From contig JAQFVV010006834.1 in assembly GCA_028023455.1 (NCBI GenBank), positions 243,534-307,533 of the forward strand: 64,000 nucleotides of DNA, read 5' to 3'. Positions within the stretch are counted from its first letter, which is position 1; each line of letters starts with the position of its first letter. The notes under the pieces are model-generated. The model had not been told where the DNA came from. It made no database searches and was given only the letters and a program-made list of their open reading frames with translations. Below, piece after piece: positions 25,798 to 39,532 of the stretch. The position numbers were made by a program, and so were the translations under genes. This stretch comes from Epiperipatus broadwayi. Lineage: Eukaryota > Onychophora > Udeonychophora > Euonychophora > Peripatidae.

Positions 25798-27274
25798 CTA
25801 TGTATCTGAGCCAAATGAGAGGTTTTAAAGATGATGATTCTAAAGCACGAGTTTCTATATATTCCATGAATAAATCAGCTATTACTCCTGAGATAGGTGA
25901 GCCCATAGGAGTACCAAAAACTTGTCTGTAATGCTGTCCATTGTATACAAAATATGTATTTAAGAGACAATGTTTAATCAAAGCAATAATATGGTCTGGT
26001 AAATTGCAACGTTGTGAGATTATATTTAAAGCTTCATCAATTGGAATGTTTGTAAACAAAGACACGACATCAAAACTGACCAGAATGTCACTAGCATTAA
26101 TTTTTAAACTTTTTAAAACAGAAATAAAATGAAGAGAGTTTTTAATATATGATTTAATAGATGGGATTGTAGGTTTAATGAAATCCGATAAGTATCTAGC
26201 TAAAATATGAGTTGGAGAACCTATTGCACTTACTATTGGACGAAGAGGGGTATCTGGTTTGTGAATTTTTGGAAGTCCATAAAATTTTGGACAGACACAA
26301 GATTTTTCACGAGGGATTATTTTATTTTTTATCTCTGTTTCAATAGGTGATTTATTAATAATAGCTTTTGTTGTTTTTTCCAAATATGTAGTATGATCTC
26401 TTTTTGATAGTTTATAAGTTTTATCACTAAGCAGATCTAAAATTTTATTATGGTAAATGTCACGATCCATTACAACTGTGGCATTACCTTTATCAGCTGG
26501 AAGTACAACAATTGATTTGTCCGATTTTATATTATTTAATGCTTGTCTTTCTTTCTTTGAAAAATTATTTTTAGGAAGCTTAGCTTTTTTTAAAATATTA
26601 CAAATCTCAGCTCTAGCTAAATCAGCCGATGTAGAATCAATTTTATCAAGAGCTGATTCAACATTACAGACAATTTTCTCAAAAGGTATCCGGGAAGGTG
26701 TTAAAGCAAAATTGAAACCTTTTTCTAAAACCGAAATTTCATCTGTAGAGAGGGCTTTCTTAGATAAATTGTAAACGGTTTTTTGATTTGGATACATAAT
26801 GTTTGGGGATTGTGTTCTAATTAGCATTTGCAATTTTTTCTTTTGCTTTGCTGTTACCAATTCCGAATCTTTAAACGATCGACAACTTGCAATACGATCA
26901 AAACTAGTCCACAGTAAAGGATGTATTTTATTACTAAGGAATAAACGTAAATGTAGCAATACTTTATCAATTTTGTCTAAATTTTTCCGAGTTTCTTTAA
27001 TAAAAGAGTTTAAAATAATATTGCTGGTTTTCCTTAGAATTTTACTAACATTATAATTGTTCTTGTGAAACACAATTTTACAGCAAGTGGGTATAACGTT
27101 GTGATTTTTGCACGCTAACAAAAAAGATAAATTACAAAGTAACTTACATTTCTTACTCCACGTTCTTTCAAATATACGAAGCTGTTTAAAAATTTCCTCC
27201 CCGTAGAGGTTAGTAATGTTAAAACGAAGATTTGCACGGGTTAAATATATAAAATACATATTTTGCGGGTTCAT
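25730..27274 (-). CDS. PLE reverse transcriptase (5' part of a frameshifted ORF)
   Basis: A 514-codon frame from an ATG at 27272-27274 that lies inside the upstream pseudo-LTR. Residues 1-200 are a basic N-terminal region. LPADKGNATVVM (the PLE DKG motif) lies around residue 265 and FYGLPKIHKP with LRPIVS around 335. Motif A is SFDVVSLFTNIP (about 400), motif B GTPMGSPISG (about 457) and motif C RYIDDTFVIW (about 490). The motif spacing is that of Penelope/Poseidon-type elements. One extra base just after motif C (about 25745) truncates the frame as DFFRSFK. Apart from that lesion all catalytic aspartates are present. It copies element RNA in the nucleus, primed from a nicked target. Confidence 0.93.
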   Translation of the reverse strand: MNPQNMYFIYLTRANLRFNITNLYGEEIFKQLRIFERTWSKKCKLLCNLSFLLACKNHNVIPTCCKIVFHKNNYNVSKILRKTSNIILNSFIKETRKNLDKIDKVLLHLRLFLSNKIHPLLWTSFDRIASCRSFKDSELVTAKQKKKLQMLIRTQSPNIMYPNQKTVYNLSKKALSTDEISVLEKGFNFALTPSRIPFEKIVCNVESALDKIDSTSADLARAEICNILKKAKLPKNNFSKKERQALNNIKSDKSIVVLPADKGNATVVMDRDIYHNKILDLLSDKTYKLSKRDHTTYLEKTTKAIINKSPIETEIKNKIIPREKSCVCPKFYGLPKIHKPDTPLRPIVSAIGSPTHILARYLSDFIKPTIPSIKSYIKNSLHFISVLKSLKINASDILVSFDVVSLFTNIPIDEALNIISQRCNLPDHIIALIKHCLLNTYFVYNGQHYRQVFGTPMGSPISGVIADLFMEYIETRALESSSLKPLIWLRYIDDTFVIWQHGKNKLHDFFRSFK

Positions 27275-27711
27275 CCGTGTTAAAAACTTTTAATATCAAT
27301 ATACTGACGTTTCGACTTGGTCACACAAGCCATCCACAGAGTTATAAAAAGGTAGAAAGACGGTTGTAGAGGCGCTACAATCACTGGTTTGAATAAAACA
27401 TTAAAAATCCCACCAATAGCAAAAATGTTAAATTTAAGAATGTTTTTTAAAGAAATCTTTCCAAATAGGAGGAAGTTTGCACGTATCATCTCGCTTATTG
27501 ATACAATCTGGCCTTTTAAGTATCTCAATGGCTTCTCTGATTTTGCATTGGTAGAGATTATCACATCTGGATATGATCCTGGTACTAGAAAAATCTATTT
27601 TATGACCTGAATCTATAGTATGGAGTGAGAGTGCTGATGATGATGAGTGTTGTTTAACTGCATTAGCATGCTCATCTCTCCTAACACTGATGCGACGATT
27701 ACTCATACCTA
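27216..27711 (-). repeat. Penelope pseudo-LTR, 5' copy
   Basis: A copy of 24683-25178. It begins (on the minus strand) inside the nuclease coding region, where it is joined to the inverted copy, and it supplies the start codon of the RT frame near its other end. Confidence 0.88.
27306..27339 (-). ncRNA. Hammerhead-like motif in the 5' pseudo-LTR
   Basis: Same sequence as 24773-24806: 6-bp stem II and GAAAC present, first box CTGTGGA. It lies about 35 bases upstream of the RT start codon, where cleavage would set the 5' end of a transcript. Confidence 0.5.
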
Positions 27712-28541
27712 AGCTTCCTAAAAATAATTTTTCAAAGAAAGAAAGACAAGCATTAAATAATATAAAATCGGACAAATCAATTGTTGTACTTCCAGCTGAT
27801 AAAGGTAATGACACAGTTGTAATGGATCGTGACATTTACCATAATAAAATTTTAGATCTGCTTAGTGATAAAACTTATAAACTATCAAAAAGAGATCATA
27901 CTACATATTTGGAAAAAACAACAAAAGCTATTATTAATAAATCACCTATTGAAACAGAGATAAAAAATAAAATAATCCCTCGTGAAAAATCTTGTGTCTG
28001 TCCAAAATTTTATGGACTTCCAAAAATTCACAAACCAGATACCCCTCTTCGTCCAATAGTAAGTGCAATAGGTTCTCCAACTCATATTTTAGCCAGATAC
28101 TTAACGGATTTCATTAAACCTACAATCCCATCTATTAAATCATATATTAAAAACTCTCTTCATTTTATTTCTGTTTTAAAAAGTTTAAAAATTAATGCTA
28201 GTGACATTCTGGTCAGTTTTGATGTCGTGTCTTTGTTTACAAACATTCCAATTGATGAAGCTTTAAATATAATCTCACAACGTTGCAATTTACCAGACCA
28301 TATTATTGCTTTGATTAAACATTGTCTCTTAAATACATATTTTGTATACAATGGACAGCATTACAGACAAGTTTTTGGTACTCCTATGGGCTCACCTATC
28401 TCAGGAGTAATAGCTGATTTATTCATGGAATATATAGAAACTCGTGCTTTAGAATCATCATCTTTAAAACCTCTCATTTGGCTCAGATACATAGATGACA
28501 CTTTTGTCATATGGCAACATGGAAAAAAAAACATTAGATGA
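27690..28541 (+). CDS. PLE reverse transcriptase, 5'-truncated inverted copy
   Basis: A 283-codon frame. Its first nine or so codons come from the antisense of the pseudo-LTR (MRRLLIPK), after which it enters the RT frame at LPKNNFSKKERQ. It keeps the DKG motif, FYGLPKIHKP, SFDVVSLFTNIP, GTPMGSPISG and RYIDDTFVIW. It ends early (GKKNIR) because of one extra A in a run near 28523-28531. The sequence is nearly identical to the minus-strand copy, differing by scattered substitutions. It lacks the N-terminal 220 or so residues, so it is unlikely to be functional. Confidence 0.88.
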   Translation: MRRLLIPKLPKNNFSKKERQALNNIKSDKSIVVLPADKGNDTVVMDRDIYHNKILDLLSDKTYKLSKRDHTTYLEKTTKAIINKSPIETEIKNKIIPREKSCVCPKFYGLPKIHKPDTPLRPIVSAIGSPTHILARYLTDFIKPTIPSIKSYIKNSLHFISVLKSLKINASDILVSFDVVSLFTNIPIDEALNIISQRCNLPDHIIALIKHCLLNTYFVYNGQHYRQVFGTPMGSPISGVIADLFMEYIETRALESSSLKPLIWLRYIDDTFVIWQHGKKNIR

Positions 28542-29395
28542 TTTTTTCTTACATTTAAATAATATGCATCCTCATATTAAATTTACAATGGAGACAGAGT
28601 CTGATGGAAAACTCCCTTTTCTTGATGTTCTAGTCACCAGAACACCAAATAGTTTATCTTTTTCTATTTACAGAAAGGATACACACACAGACAGATATTT
28701 ACATTTCCATTCTCATCATCACCCAACTCAGATAGTTTCTGTAGCCAAAACTCTTTTAAATAGAGCAATCTAACCTTTCAGATGACACACATCTGAAAGA
28801 AGAAATAAATCATATTAATAGTGTTTTATTAGCAAATAGTTATAATTACAAATTTATAAAAAAAGCCTTATTTCAAGCCCAAAATAGACAAAATAGGAAA
28901 CAAAAAGATGATAAGTCAGCTATTAGGATTTGTGTTCCATATGTAAAAGGAACTACAGACAGTATCGGACGTATATTAAAACGCTATAATATAGATACAG
29001 CATTTTCTGCTCATCAAAAGATCAGCAATATAATAACCAAGCCTAAGGATTCAATCCCTCTTGAATCTCATGGTGTCTATCAAATCTCATGTAAAAATTG
29101 TAAAGCTTCTTACATAGGTATGAGTAATCGTCGCATCAGTGTTAGGAGAGATGAGCATGCTAATGCAGTTAAACAACACTCATCATCATCAGCACTCTCA
29201 CTCCATACTATAGATTCAGGTCATAAAATAGATTTTTCTAGTACTGGATCATGATCCAGATGTGATAATCTCTACCAATGCAAAATCAGAGAAGCCATTG
29301 AGATACTTAAAAGGCCAGATTGTATCAATAAGCGAGATGATACGTGCAAACTTCCTCCTATTTGGAAAGATTTCTTTAAAAAACATTCTTAAATT
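28495..29395 (+). pseudogene. PLE connecting region and GIY-YIG nuclease, inverted copy
   Basis: The frame at 28495-28773 carries the FLDVLVTRTP motif and the histidine-rich segment. It stops after an extra base near 28770 (relative to the minus copy). Past that, the sequence encodes the same linker and nuclease motifs up to about 29390, with a small deletion near 29245 that changes the sequence between the nuclease halves. With the RT frame above and the terminal sequence to 29575, this makes up the plus arm 27709-29575. Confidence 0.85.
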
Positions 29396-29486
29396 TAACG
29401 TTTTTGCTATTGGTGGGATGTTTAATGTTTTATTCAAACCAGTGATTGTAGCGCCTCTACAACCGTCTTTCTACCTTTTTATAACT

Positions 29487-29520
29487 CTGTGGATGGCTTG
29501 TGTGACCAAGTCGAAACGTC
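29487..29520 (+). ncRNA. Hammerhead-like motif in the plus-arm PLE terminus
   Basis: CTGTGGAT, stem GGCTTG/CAAGTC with loop TGTGAC, GAAAC, GTC. Same as the two minus-strand copies in the pseudo-LTRs. Confidence 0.5.
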
Positions 29521-29579
29521 AGTATATTGATATTAAAAGTTTTTAACACGGATGAACCCGCAAAATATGTATTATATAT

Positions 29580-31520
29580 ATATCATTTGCTCTGTTTTTA
29601 GAAATTAAAAGAAAATCACTATAGAGAGTAAATCATATTATTAAATTATATTAAGTGAAATGTAATTGGTAAAGTTGCAGTTATTAAAATTATAGCTCCT
29701 GTAATGAACTGAAAGAAAGAAAAAATAGATAATTTACTTGTTTCGTTGTCTGCAAATGAATTTGAATCATGCATGTTACTGTTCTTGAGAAATAAATTTA
29801 CAGAAATAATTTTTACAATTTTGATTGCAGTAATTAAATGATAAATATGAATATATTATTATAAATCATAAATAATTAAAACTAAAGAAAGATAAAGATG
29901 AAATATCATATTTGATTTTTTTTATTTCCAGTTTCTTTCCCTTTTCACCATAAAAATTGTAATTATTTGTAAAATAATTATTCGAATTAACAAAGTAAAA
30001 AAAAGAAAAGGAAAACATGTTTTATAAAATTATACTAAATCTAGTAAATAAATTTGGATAAACGTGCTTTATAAAAAAAGAAACATCCTGAAATGGATTA
30101 ATAGATAATTTATTTTGTGATAGGTGCTAATAAAATGTTTTGAGATCATGAGATATAGAGGTCAAAAATGGCAGTGAGTTAATCCTGATTAAATATAAAG
30201 GCAGTGCAGATTCATATTTTGTAGAAACGTCACTACATTTTTTTTTCTTTCAGAATAGTTTTGTATAGATAAACATTTCTATTTCTTTTGAAGAAGTTAT
30301 TATTATACCATCCATATCAGCAGTTACAATAAGTTATCTATCTGTAGCTATTTATCTAAAGTCACTTGACATCTTCAAACACAATATTCATGAGATCTAG
30401 AACATGGAGTTATATTCAAGTACTAATATTTATGTTCTAGATAAATTAATCTTTTCTCAATAAATATATTTCAATATAAATAATACATACAACTCCTATT
30501 CTAAATAAAGATTGATTAATTCTTTGAAAAATATAATAAATCTCTAATCATGTTTTGTATAATATTTTTCATGGGACTTGCATATTTATTTTAATGTATT
30601 AGTGATTTTTTTAGTATGTGTGTTGTATGTATTATTTATAATAATTACTATTGAAGTTACATAAGAAAGTGTGTTGTTTAATTTAAAGGAGAAACATGAT
30701 GTAAAAGAGAAATCCTCTTTCATAAGATCTATTATATATTGATCTTGTATGAGTGTCTTATCTATCGCTGCCCACCACTGACAACCAAAAGTATTTTCCA
30801 ATTAGTATTGAAGTGATAAGAAATACTGTTTAAGTTGGGCATATATAGAGAAAACATACAGTTTCTACAGTAAATCATGGTTTATAATTTTAAATTTATT
30901 TTATTTGTATTGCATACTGAGATATTACTTCATAATTTACTATAAGGATGGACATGTAATGTTTATTCCAGTCACCATTTTGTATTTCTTTTTATTTTCA
31001 CATTGTTTATGTTGCAATATTTGAGAATATGTCAGCAATGATTTCATATTTAATGTATGTATTGTAAATAAGTTAATTTATTTTTATTAACCAATATAGT
31101 TTTATTTTTGCTGATGTTGATTGAACTCATTTAAGACATAATATTTTAATGCAAGGAATGAGACATTACACTGACTTTATGAATAAATAACATTATTAAG
31201 TAAAAATCATTGTTATGGAGCAATTGTAAATATCCAGAACTAATTTTATTTTTGAGTAATTTATGCCCCCAATAAAAATTTAAAATTGAATCTAAATAAA
31301 GAAATTAAAATGCATTTGTCATAATTATTCTTAATTTTTCTTCAGTGCTAAAGTTCTTTTAATCACCATCATTGGTGATGTTTTAGTATGTATGTATGTT
31401 TGCATTTGATTATTTAATTTTTATTTGAATTTACATTAACGTCAACTTTATTCCCTTACAATTAATTGCGAAAATTAAAAGTCATATTAAAATATATATT
31501 GTTGGTACAACTATTTCCGA
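29580..31520. other. Anonymous AT-rich DNA
   Basis: It starts with a short AT run at 29573-29584, where the PLE ends. No gene or long repeat is seen. The minus frame at 30586-30801 has no recognisable product. Confidence 0.5.
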
Positions 31521-31633
<113 letters not shown>

Positions 31634-32058
31634 CAACGCTGATTGTAAAACATTTTCCATATATATATATATGTGTGTGTGTTGTAATGATGAGTTACAA
31701 CCTGACACACCATCTAATTATATAGGACACTCTACCAATTAGAGCCACACAAACATATTTGCTTAACCAATAAATTCCAAAAAATTTAACATATTAACAT
31801 TTTCCCTTTCCAACTTATATATTTACATAAACATCTTTTTATTTTTTAAAAAATAAAAACCATTAAACAACCAGGAAAAACAGATATGTATGCTAACACT
31901 GGATTAAAACATATGATTTGTGTCACTAACTGTAAAGAACTATACAAAAAACTTACACATAACCTCACAAAACAATGACTAAATTTAAATGTAATCACAT
32001 TGTAAACAGCTGTAGAAACAAAATTTAAATTGTTCACAAATTATTGTTTTAATCCCTT

Positions 32059-32059
<1 letters not shown>

Positions 32060-32098
<39 letters not shown>

Positions 32099-32153
32099 GA
32101 GGAGTGATATATATATATATAGGCTATATATATATATATATATATATAGCCTA
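32060..32153. repeat. (AT) runs with a small palindrome
   Basis: AT runs are separated by AATTGAGGAGTGAT. The second carries AGGCTATATA at its left and TATATAGCCT at its right, a short perfect stem. Confidence 0.9.
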
Positions 32154-32522
32154 CTCAACAATGGAAAATGACAAGGGTGATATATTTAAAAAAATTACAC
32201 GCAATCTACAAAGTGTTATTAATTGTTATATTGTCTTCTGCATTCTAAACAATAGCTTTTTTTCTGCTTAAAGAGAAATTTGAATACAAAGATGGATATA
32301 TGTGTTCGAGTTTAAATATATATATATATATTTAAATAGTAGTCAGAATGTTCAAAAGGTGAACATTTAAAGCAATCATATGAATTGGAAGGAATAATTT
32401 AAAAAAGAAGATTTAACTATTTGCTAATTAGGCAACTTTAGTTGTATTCATGTAATAACAATAATATACAATATATAACTGTTTGGTATATATATAAATA
32501 TATCCACTAAAGTCTTCAAAAG

Positions 32523-32654
<132 letters not shown>

Positions 32655-32657
32655 ACT

Positions 32658-32782
32658 AGACAACTACATTTGAATTAATAAATAATAGACTTATTGACAT
32701 TAAATGGATTTTCATTTTGAACGAAAATTCATTTGATGTCAATAAATCTATTATTTATTAATTCAAATGTAGTTGTCTATAA
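32658..32782. repeat. Palindromic element between two (AT) tracts
   Basis: The left arm from 32658 (AGACAACTACATTTGAATTA) is the reverse complement of the right arm ending at 32782, with about four mismatches over some 58 bases and a centre of about 9 bases near 32720. There is no coding content. (AT) tracts lie on both sides (32527-32649 and 32850-32932). Confidence 0.88.
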
Positions 32783-32848
32783 TATTAGTTTATATTTTTA
32801 TATTAAAGTATTTTATGAAGGCAACATAATGGATTTTAATTCCATCAT

Positions 32849-32849
<1 letters not shown>

Positions 32850-32932
<83 letters not shown>
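32850..32932. repeat. (AT)n microsatellite, about 83 bases
   Basis: AT run with a single TCTAT interruption near 32887. Confidence 0.95.
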
Positions 32933-32938
<6 letters not shown>

Positions 32939-32999
32939 ATACCATGGTTGTCTTTTAAACAGTTTATAACATAGGGGATAATATGTCATCAATAAAGCC

Positions 33000-34860
33000 A
33001 TAAAAGCTTAAAGATTTCACCTACCCATTTACAAAAAGCCTGAAGACCATCTTTTGCCTTGAATAAAATTCTTAACCAAATCCAAGAGAGGGTAATTGGA
33101 GAAGATTGTTGGTTTTTGATCCAGACAAGAAATTTACACTTTTCACTGGAGCAGAATTTCATCTACATTCATAGGAACTTATTTGACAAATAAAATTTAC
33201 CAGCAGACTAATCAACTTTTAATTAATATAATGGTTTAAAAAATTGTGATTTTTGTTTTATTATTTTTTTATTTATTTTTTTTTTTGTATTGTAAATTTT
33301 CTGTATATTTTCAGTTTCTACAATTGGAAGCCATTGTGTTATAATTTTGGAAAAATTCTTTATGAGAGTAAGGAGGGGGAAATATTATATTTAACTATTA
33401 TTTTACCATCTTCATTTGTATAAAAATAAAGAAAAAATACATAAATTTTGACCTCCCCATCAGACTGACTTTTGACACCATAAAGGGAAATGAGAGATAA
33501 GAGATTTTAATATTATCTCACATTAAGCAACACACAAGATAATAATAGAGTTTATATTAGTTTATTTATTATTAATTAAGCTTTTGGATATGCCTAATTG
33601 GATTTTTGGTAATTAATTATCACATATATAGAGTTACAATAACTGCTTTTAGTGTGGTCTCCTTACCTGATAAGAGATTCCAAGCAATTACTCCCTGAGT
33701 TCTAATACTGTGGTAGAATGTTACTAGAAAGGGGTGAGAATTGGATGAATGTAATCATGTGCTTTTGCACATTGTTCCTAGTGAAGGCCTTAATGTAATA
33801 ATTTATAGTGTTTATTATTAATTAAAAAATAGTAAATAATAAATAAAAGGGAAAAGAGGCCACAATTGTATTTGTCCAAATTATGTTGTCTAACTTGATT
33901 GCAAAACTACTTACTATATTCTGCTTTTAATGAGTACAAAATAAATAATATCTTGGAAATGTATGAGTCATTATTAATGTAATTTTTATAATATTAAGAT
34001 ATATGCCTTATTACAAAGTTAATATTTGGTTAAGCATATTTAATCTAGAATGAGGGAGAGAGAGAGAGTAAGCAGGATTAAGTAATAATTAAAGTTATAG
34101 ATCTCATAGACAGTGAGTTGAAAAGTTAAAGCATAATGATTTAATAGTATAATTATTTAGTTTTAATATAAGTCAAGAAATACTCAGATTAAATTATTGT
34201 TTAGTTAATTCATTTCCAATAAATATATATATATATATTTTAAAAATAAATCTTATTAATTCAGATAAATAATATATAATTGTTTAAAGAAAAAATTAAG
34301 TTAACAAGTTAAATTTAAAATTGGAAACATCATTTTTCTTTATGTGCATTGGTGAATTTAAGTTTTTTGGATTTAATAACCAAAATAATTGTTTTAAAAT
34401 CATTAAAACATTTAAAAATAAACATTAATTAGACCTAACCAAAAAGGTTTAAATGATAAATTTATGTTAGAGGAAAGTTAATCTGTTGTTTATAAAAAGG
34501 AAGTAAATATAATTTATTATATTGTTATTTTAGTTATTTTTATTAATTTTTTTTTTTTTTGGTAATAGGAAAATAGTTACATTGATCTTTTTTTCAACTT
34601 GCTCTTTAAGATCAAGTGTCTTTTTTAAATAATGTAGTTTAAGTTACATATTTTTCTTATTTAGTTATCCTTACTGTTTAACCTATTTGTCACCAGTAGT
34701 CACTTTTCAAAAGGATGTAATTAATTCTTGACATATGTCATGACACCTAGATTTAAAAGAAAAAAAATATTCATTTTCAGTGTCTGACTTGCGTGTTCTG
34801 TCTAATCTGTCTGATCTGTCTGCTCCTTCATCTCCTGACAGATTGCTGTGTAGAGCAATC
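33000..34860. other. Anonymous AT-rich DNA
   Basis: A short GA run at 34056-34068 and several poly-T runs are present. A less AT-rich patch at 33640-33790 has no open frame of note. Confidence 0.5.
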
Positions 34861-34869
34861 TTAATAATA

Positions 34870-34984
<115 letters not shown>

Positions 34985-34989
34985 TCAAC

Positions 34990-36530
34990 CATTATCAATC
35001 CACTGCAGTAAAAGGCCTCTCCAAGTTTAATCCATCTTCTCCGATTTTTAGCTTCTCTTCTCCACAACACCCCTGCACATTTTCTTATTTCATCCATCCA
35101 TCTCACATGTGGTCTTTTTCTGGGTCTTTTACAATCTTTTGGAATCCAATTTAAAATTTCAATTGTCCATCGATTATCATCTCTAGTAGCAATATGTCCA
35201 GCCCAACTCCATTTCAATCTTTTAATTTTTTCAATAAGATCAGTAACACCTGTTTGTTGTCTACCCATACATTGCGTTTTCGATCTCTTCTTGTTACTCC
35301 CAACATACACCTCTCCATACTTCTTTGAGTGGTCTGAAGTCTCTGTATTGCTCTTCTATTAATTGTCCAAGTTTCAGATCCATAAGTAAGAACTGGTAAA
35401 ACACATTTGTTAAAAACCATCCTTTTTAAACACATAGGAATATTTCCTTTTAGTATCAAGTTATTTCTACCAAAAGCACTCCAACCAAGTTTAATTCTAT
35501 GATTAATTTCCTCCATTATGTTTCCATCTGTATTAATAATCTGACCAAGGTATTTGTAACTGTTAACTTCTTCTAATTCTTCATAATCAATCTTTATTTT
35601 AATATTTTGAGAAAATCGATTAAACATTACTTTAGTCTTTTTAACATTTATCTTTAGTCCTACTTTTCTACTTTCATCTGTTAACTCCTGCAACATTTCC
35701 TGCAGCTCTGAAGCATTATTTGCAAAAACAACTACATCATCTGCGAAATCAAATGACTTAAATACTCTCCATTTACTTTCACTCCTTTAGTTTCCCATTT
35801 TAATCCACAAAATACTTCTTGCAGCACTGCTGTAAAGAGTTTTGGAGATATGGAGTCACCTTGTCTTACACCTTTCTCAATGTTGATTTTTCCAGTATCA
35901 TTATGTAATCTAATTATTGCTGTTGCATTTTTATAAATATTCTTTAAAATATGACAATATCCTGGATCTATACCTTGATGATCCAATGCTTTAATCACTG
36001 AAGAAATGTGTATAGAATCAAATGCCTTTTCATAATCTATAAATACAAAACATAAAGACAACTCATATTCGTTTGTCCTTTATATGACTTCACTCAATAC
36101 CTGGATAAGCTTGTTCTCTTGGTTGGTGGAAATTCAAAGTTCTCTGTAGAAGAGTTGTAATTATCTTGGTAAAAAATTTATATAAAACTGATAAAAGGCT
36201 AATAGGTCTGTAATTTTTAATATCTTCTTTATCACCTTTTTTAAATATTAATATTATTACTGCATTCTTCCAATCTTCCGGTACATCTTTATCATTTAGA
36301 CATTTGGTATATAACTTTGCTAAAATTGTTTCTATTTTTTGACTTGCTTCTTTTAATATATCAATTATAATTCCATCATTTCCTGGAGCCTTTCCTTTCT
36401 TCATACACTTAATTGCATGTCTCACTTCTTCATTTAAGATTCTGTGCAATTCGGAAGATGTAATAGATATAGGAGGTACTTGTTCTTTATTACTATATAA
36501 TTCTTGATAAAAATCTTCTACCAATTTCAT
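34990..36530 (-). pseudogene. RTE LINE reverse transcriptase and C-terminal region
   Basis: Coding blocks in order on the minus strand start with 36530-36090, which carries GKAPGNDGI and KNYRPISLLSVLYK. Next is 36061-35732, with FIDYEKAFDSIH (motif A) and GVRQGDSISPKLF (motif B). Then FADDVVVFAN (motif C, 35712-35741) is in frame with 35696-35214. Last, 35310-34990 holds the C-terminal W-AGHIATRDDNRW, KRPRKRPHVRW and LGEAFY motifs seen in RTE/BovB elements. Both motif C aspartates are present. Frameshifts lie near 36075, 35745 and 35280. It would make cDNA from element RNA primed at the endonuclease nick, but as it stands it cannot be translated in one piece. Confidence 0.9.
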
Positions 36531-36592
36531 GATGTCATCTCTCTTTTTAGTAATAATTCCATCTTTTTTTTCTTATTGCAGACATAAATTTC

Positions 36593-37640
36593 CTAACATT
36601 TTTCTTCTACAGCTTTCCTTGCTTTTTCACAGTTATACTTTCTTATATAATTTTCAACTCTTTTCCGCACCATTTTACAAAATTCGAGATATTCAATTCT
36701 TTTTAATACATCATTTTTGTATATCTTCATATTCCTTATTTTCTTCATAAATTCTCTAGTCTCAGTAGAAATTTTATTAGTCAATTGCTGCTTTTTTCTA
36801 CCAGCTATGTTTGTTGCAGTTTTTAAAAGTGTATCATTTATTTTCATATTAATTTCATTCAAATCTGTATCATGTTCAAAATCTCCTAACACTTGAAACC
36901 TATTTGTAATTTCTAATTTAAATTTATTAGAATGTTTCTGAAGATTAAGAATATGAACTGTAAATATTGTTTTTCTCAATAATTTTTGTCTCTCTAGTTT
37001 TACATTAACACGTAACTTACATCTTACTAATCGATGATCATTTCCTGTGTTAAATTTATTAAAAACATTACAATCTTGAAATATGTATTTTCTGTTAGTC
37101 AAAATATAATCCAATTCTGCTCTACCTTCATTTGGATGCTTCCATGTCCATTTCCTTTTAACATTTTTCTCAAAAAATGAATTCATAATATAAAGTTTTT
37201 CTTTTTCTGCAAACATCCACAAGTCTATGTCCTCTCTCATTTCTATTACCATAACCAAAATTGCCTACAGCAATTTCATCTTTCATTTGTCTACCAATTC
37301 TAGCATTAAAGTCTCCCATAACAATTTTAAAATGTTGTTTACCCTGATCAAAAGCCTTTTGTACATCCATATAAAAATCTTTTACTACTTCATCACTATG
37401 AGAACTTGTTGGGGCATAAACCTGAATTATCTGCATTTGGTATCTGCTATTAAGTTGTATAACTAATATTGACACTCTGTCCGATACACCATCAATCTCC
37501 ACAATATTGTTCTTCCACTTTTTATTTATAATGAATCCTACCCCACTTGTAATTCCAATATGTGTGTTTTTATAATAGAGTACATGTCCACTTTTTAAAT
37601 CAATTGTTTCTTCTCCTTTTCTTCTAACTTCAGAAAGTCC
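36593..37640 (-). pseudogene. RTE LINE apurinic-type endonuclease
   Basis: The minus-strand frame from about 37640 contains GLSEVRRKGEE, with the catalytic glutamate. The frame at 37502-37170 contains VYAPTS, GDFNARIG and GNRNERGHRLVDVC. After a shift near 37190, the frame at 37258-36593 contains TWKHPNEGRAELDYIL and NDHRLVRCKL, where the family usually has SDHRLV. These are the landmarks of the EEP-fold endonuclease that nicks target DNA. A long linker with basic residues follows toward the reverse transcriptase. Confidence 0.88.
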
Positions 37641-37876
37641 AATAATGTCCCATTTAATATAAGACAGTTTTTTTTTCTAATTCTTGCAATCTTCCTTCAC
37701 TTGAAAGTGATCTGCAGTTTTAAGTACCTAAATAAAAAGTCGTCATCAAATGGCAGCCTGTGCCCACAATCAGGGGATTCTTAGCACCCTCCGCCTTCGG
37801 CCACCAACCGCTGCCTTGGTTGGTGACTTTACAGCCTCCTGGGAATAAGGGTCATGCTTTAATTTTTTCTGTCATA

Positions 37877-39440
<1,564 letters not shown>

Positions 39441-39442
39441 TA

Positions 39443-39463
39443 TATATATATATATATATATAT
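39443..39463. repeat. (AT)n run at the upstream edge of the PLE-like RT frame
   Basis: About 10 AT units. The RT frame is open up to this run and unreadable beyond it. Confidence 0.9.
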
Positions 39464-39532
39464 TGTACCCTAATTAAAAAAGCAAGTCATATATAACATG
39501 ACATTACTTTTTATGAGCTTGTAGTTACAAAA

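Larger units (their letters stand above)
24683..27711 (-). mobile_element. Penelope-like element, nearly complete, with two pseudo-LTRs
   Basis: The order on the minus strand is a 5' pseudo-LTR (27711-27216), RT, connecting region, GIY-YIG nuclease, and a 3' pseudo-LTR (25178-24683). The two pseudo-LTRs look identical, which suggests recent activity or gene conversion. One coding frameshift is visible. The left end touches an (AT) tract, and the right end is fused to an inverted partial copy at 27709-27711. Confidence 0.88.

Noticed and set aside
25941-27056. Plus-strand frames inside 25.9-27.1 kb
   Set aside because: They are antisense shadows of the minus-strand PLE reverse transcriptase.
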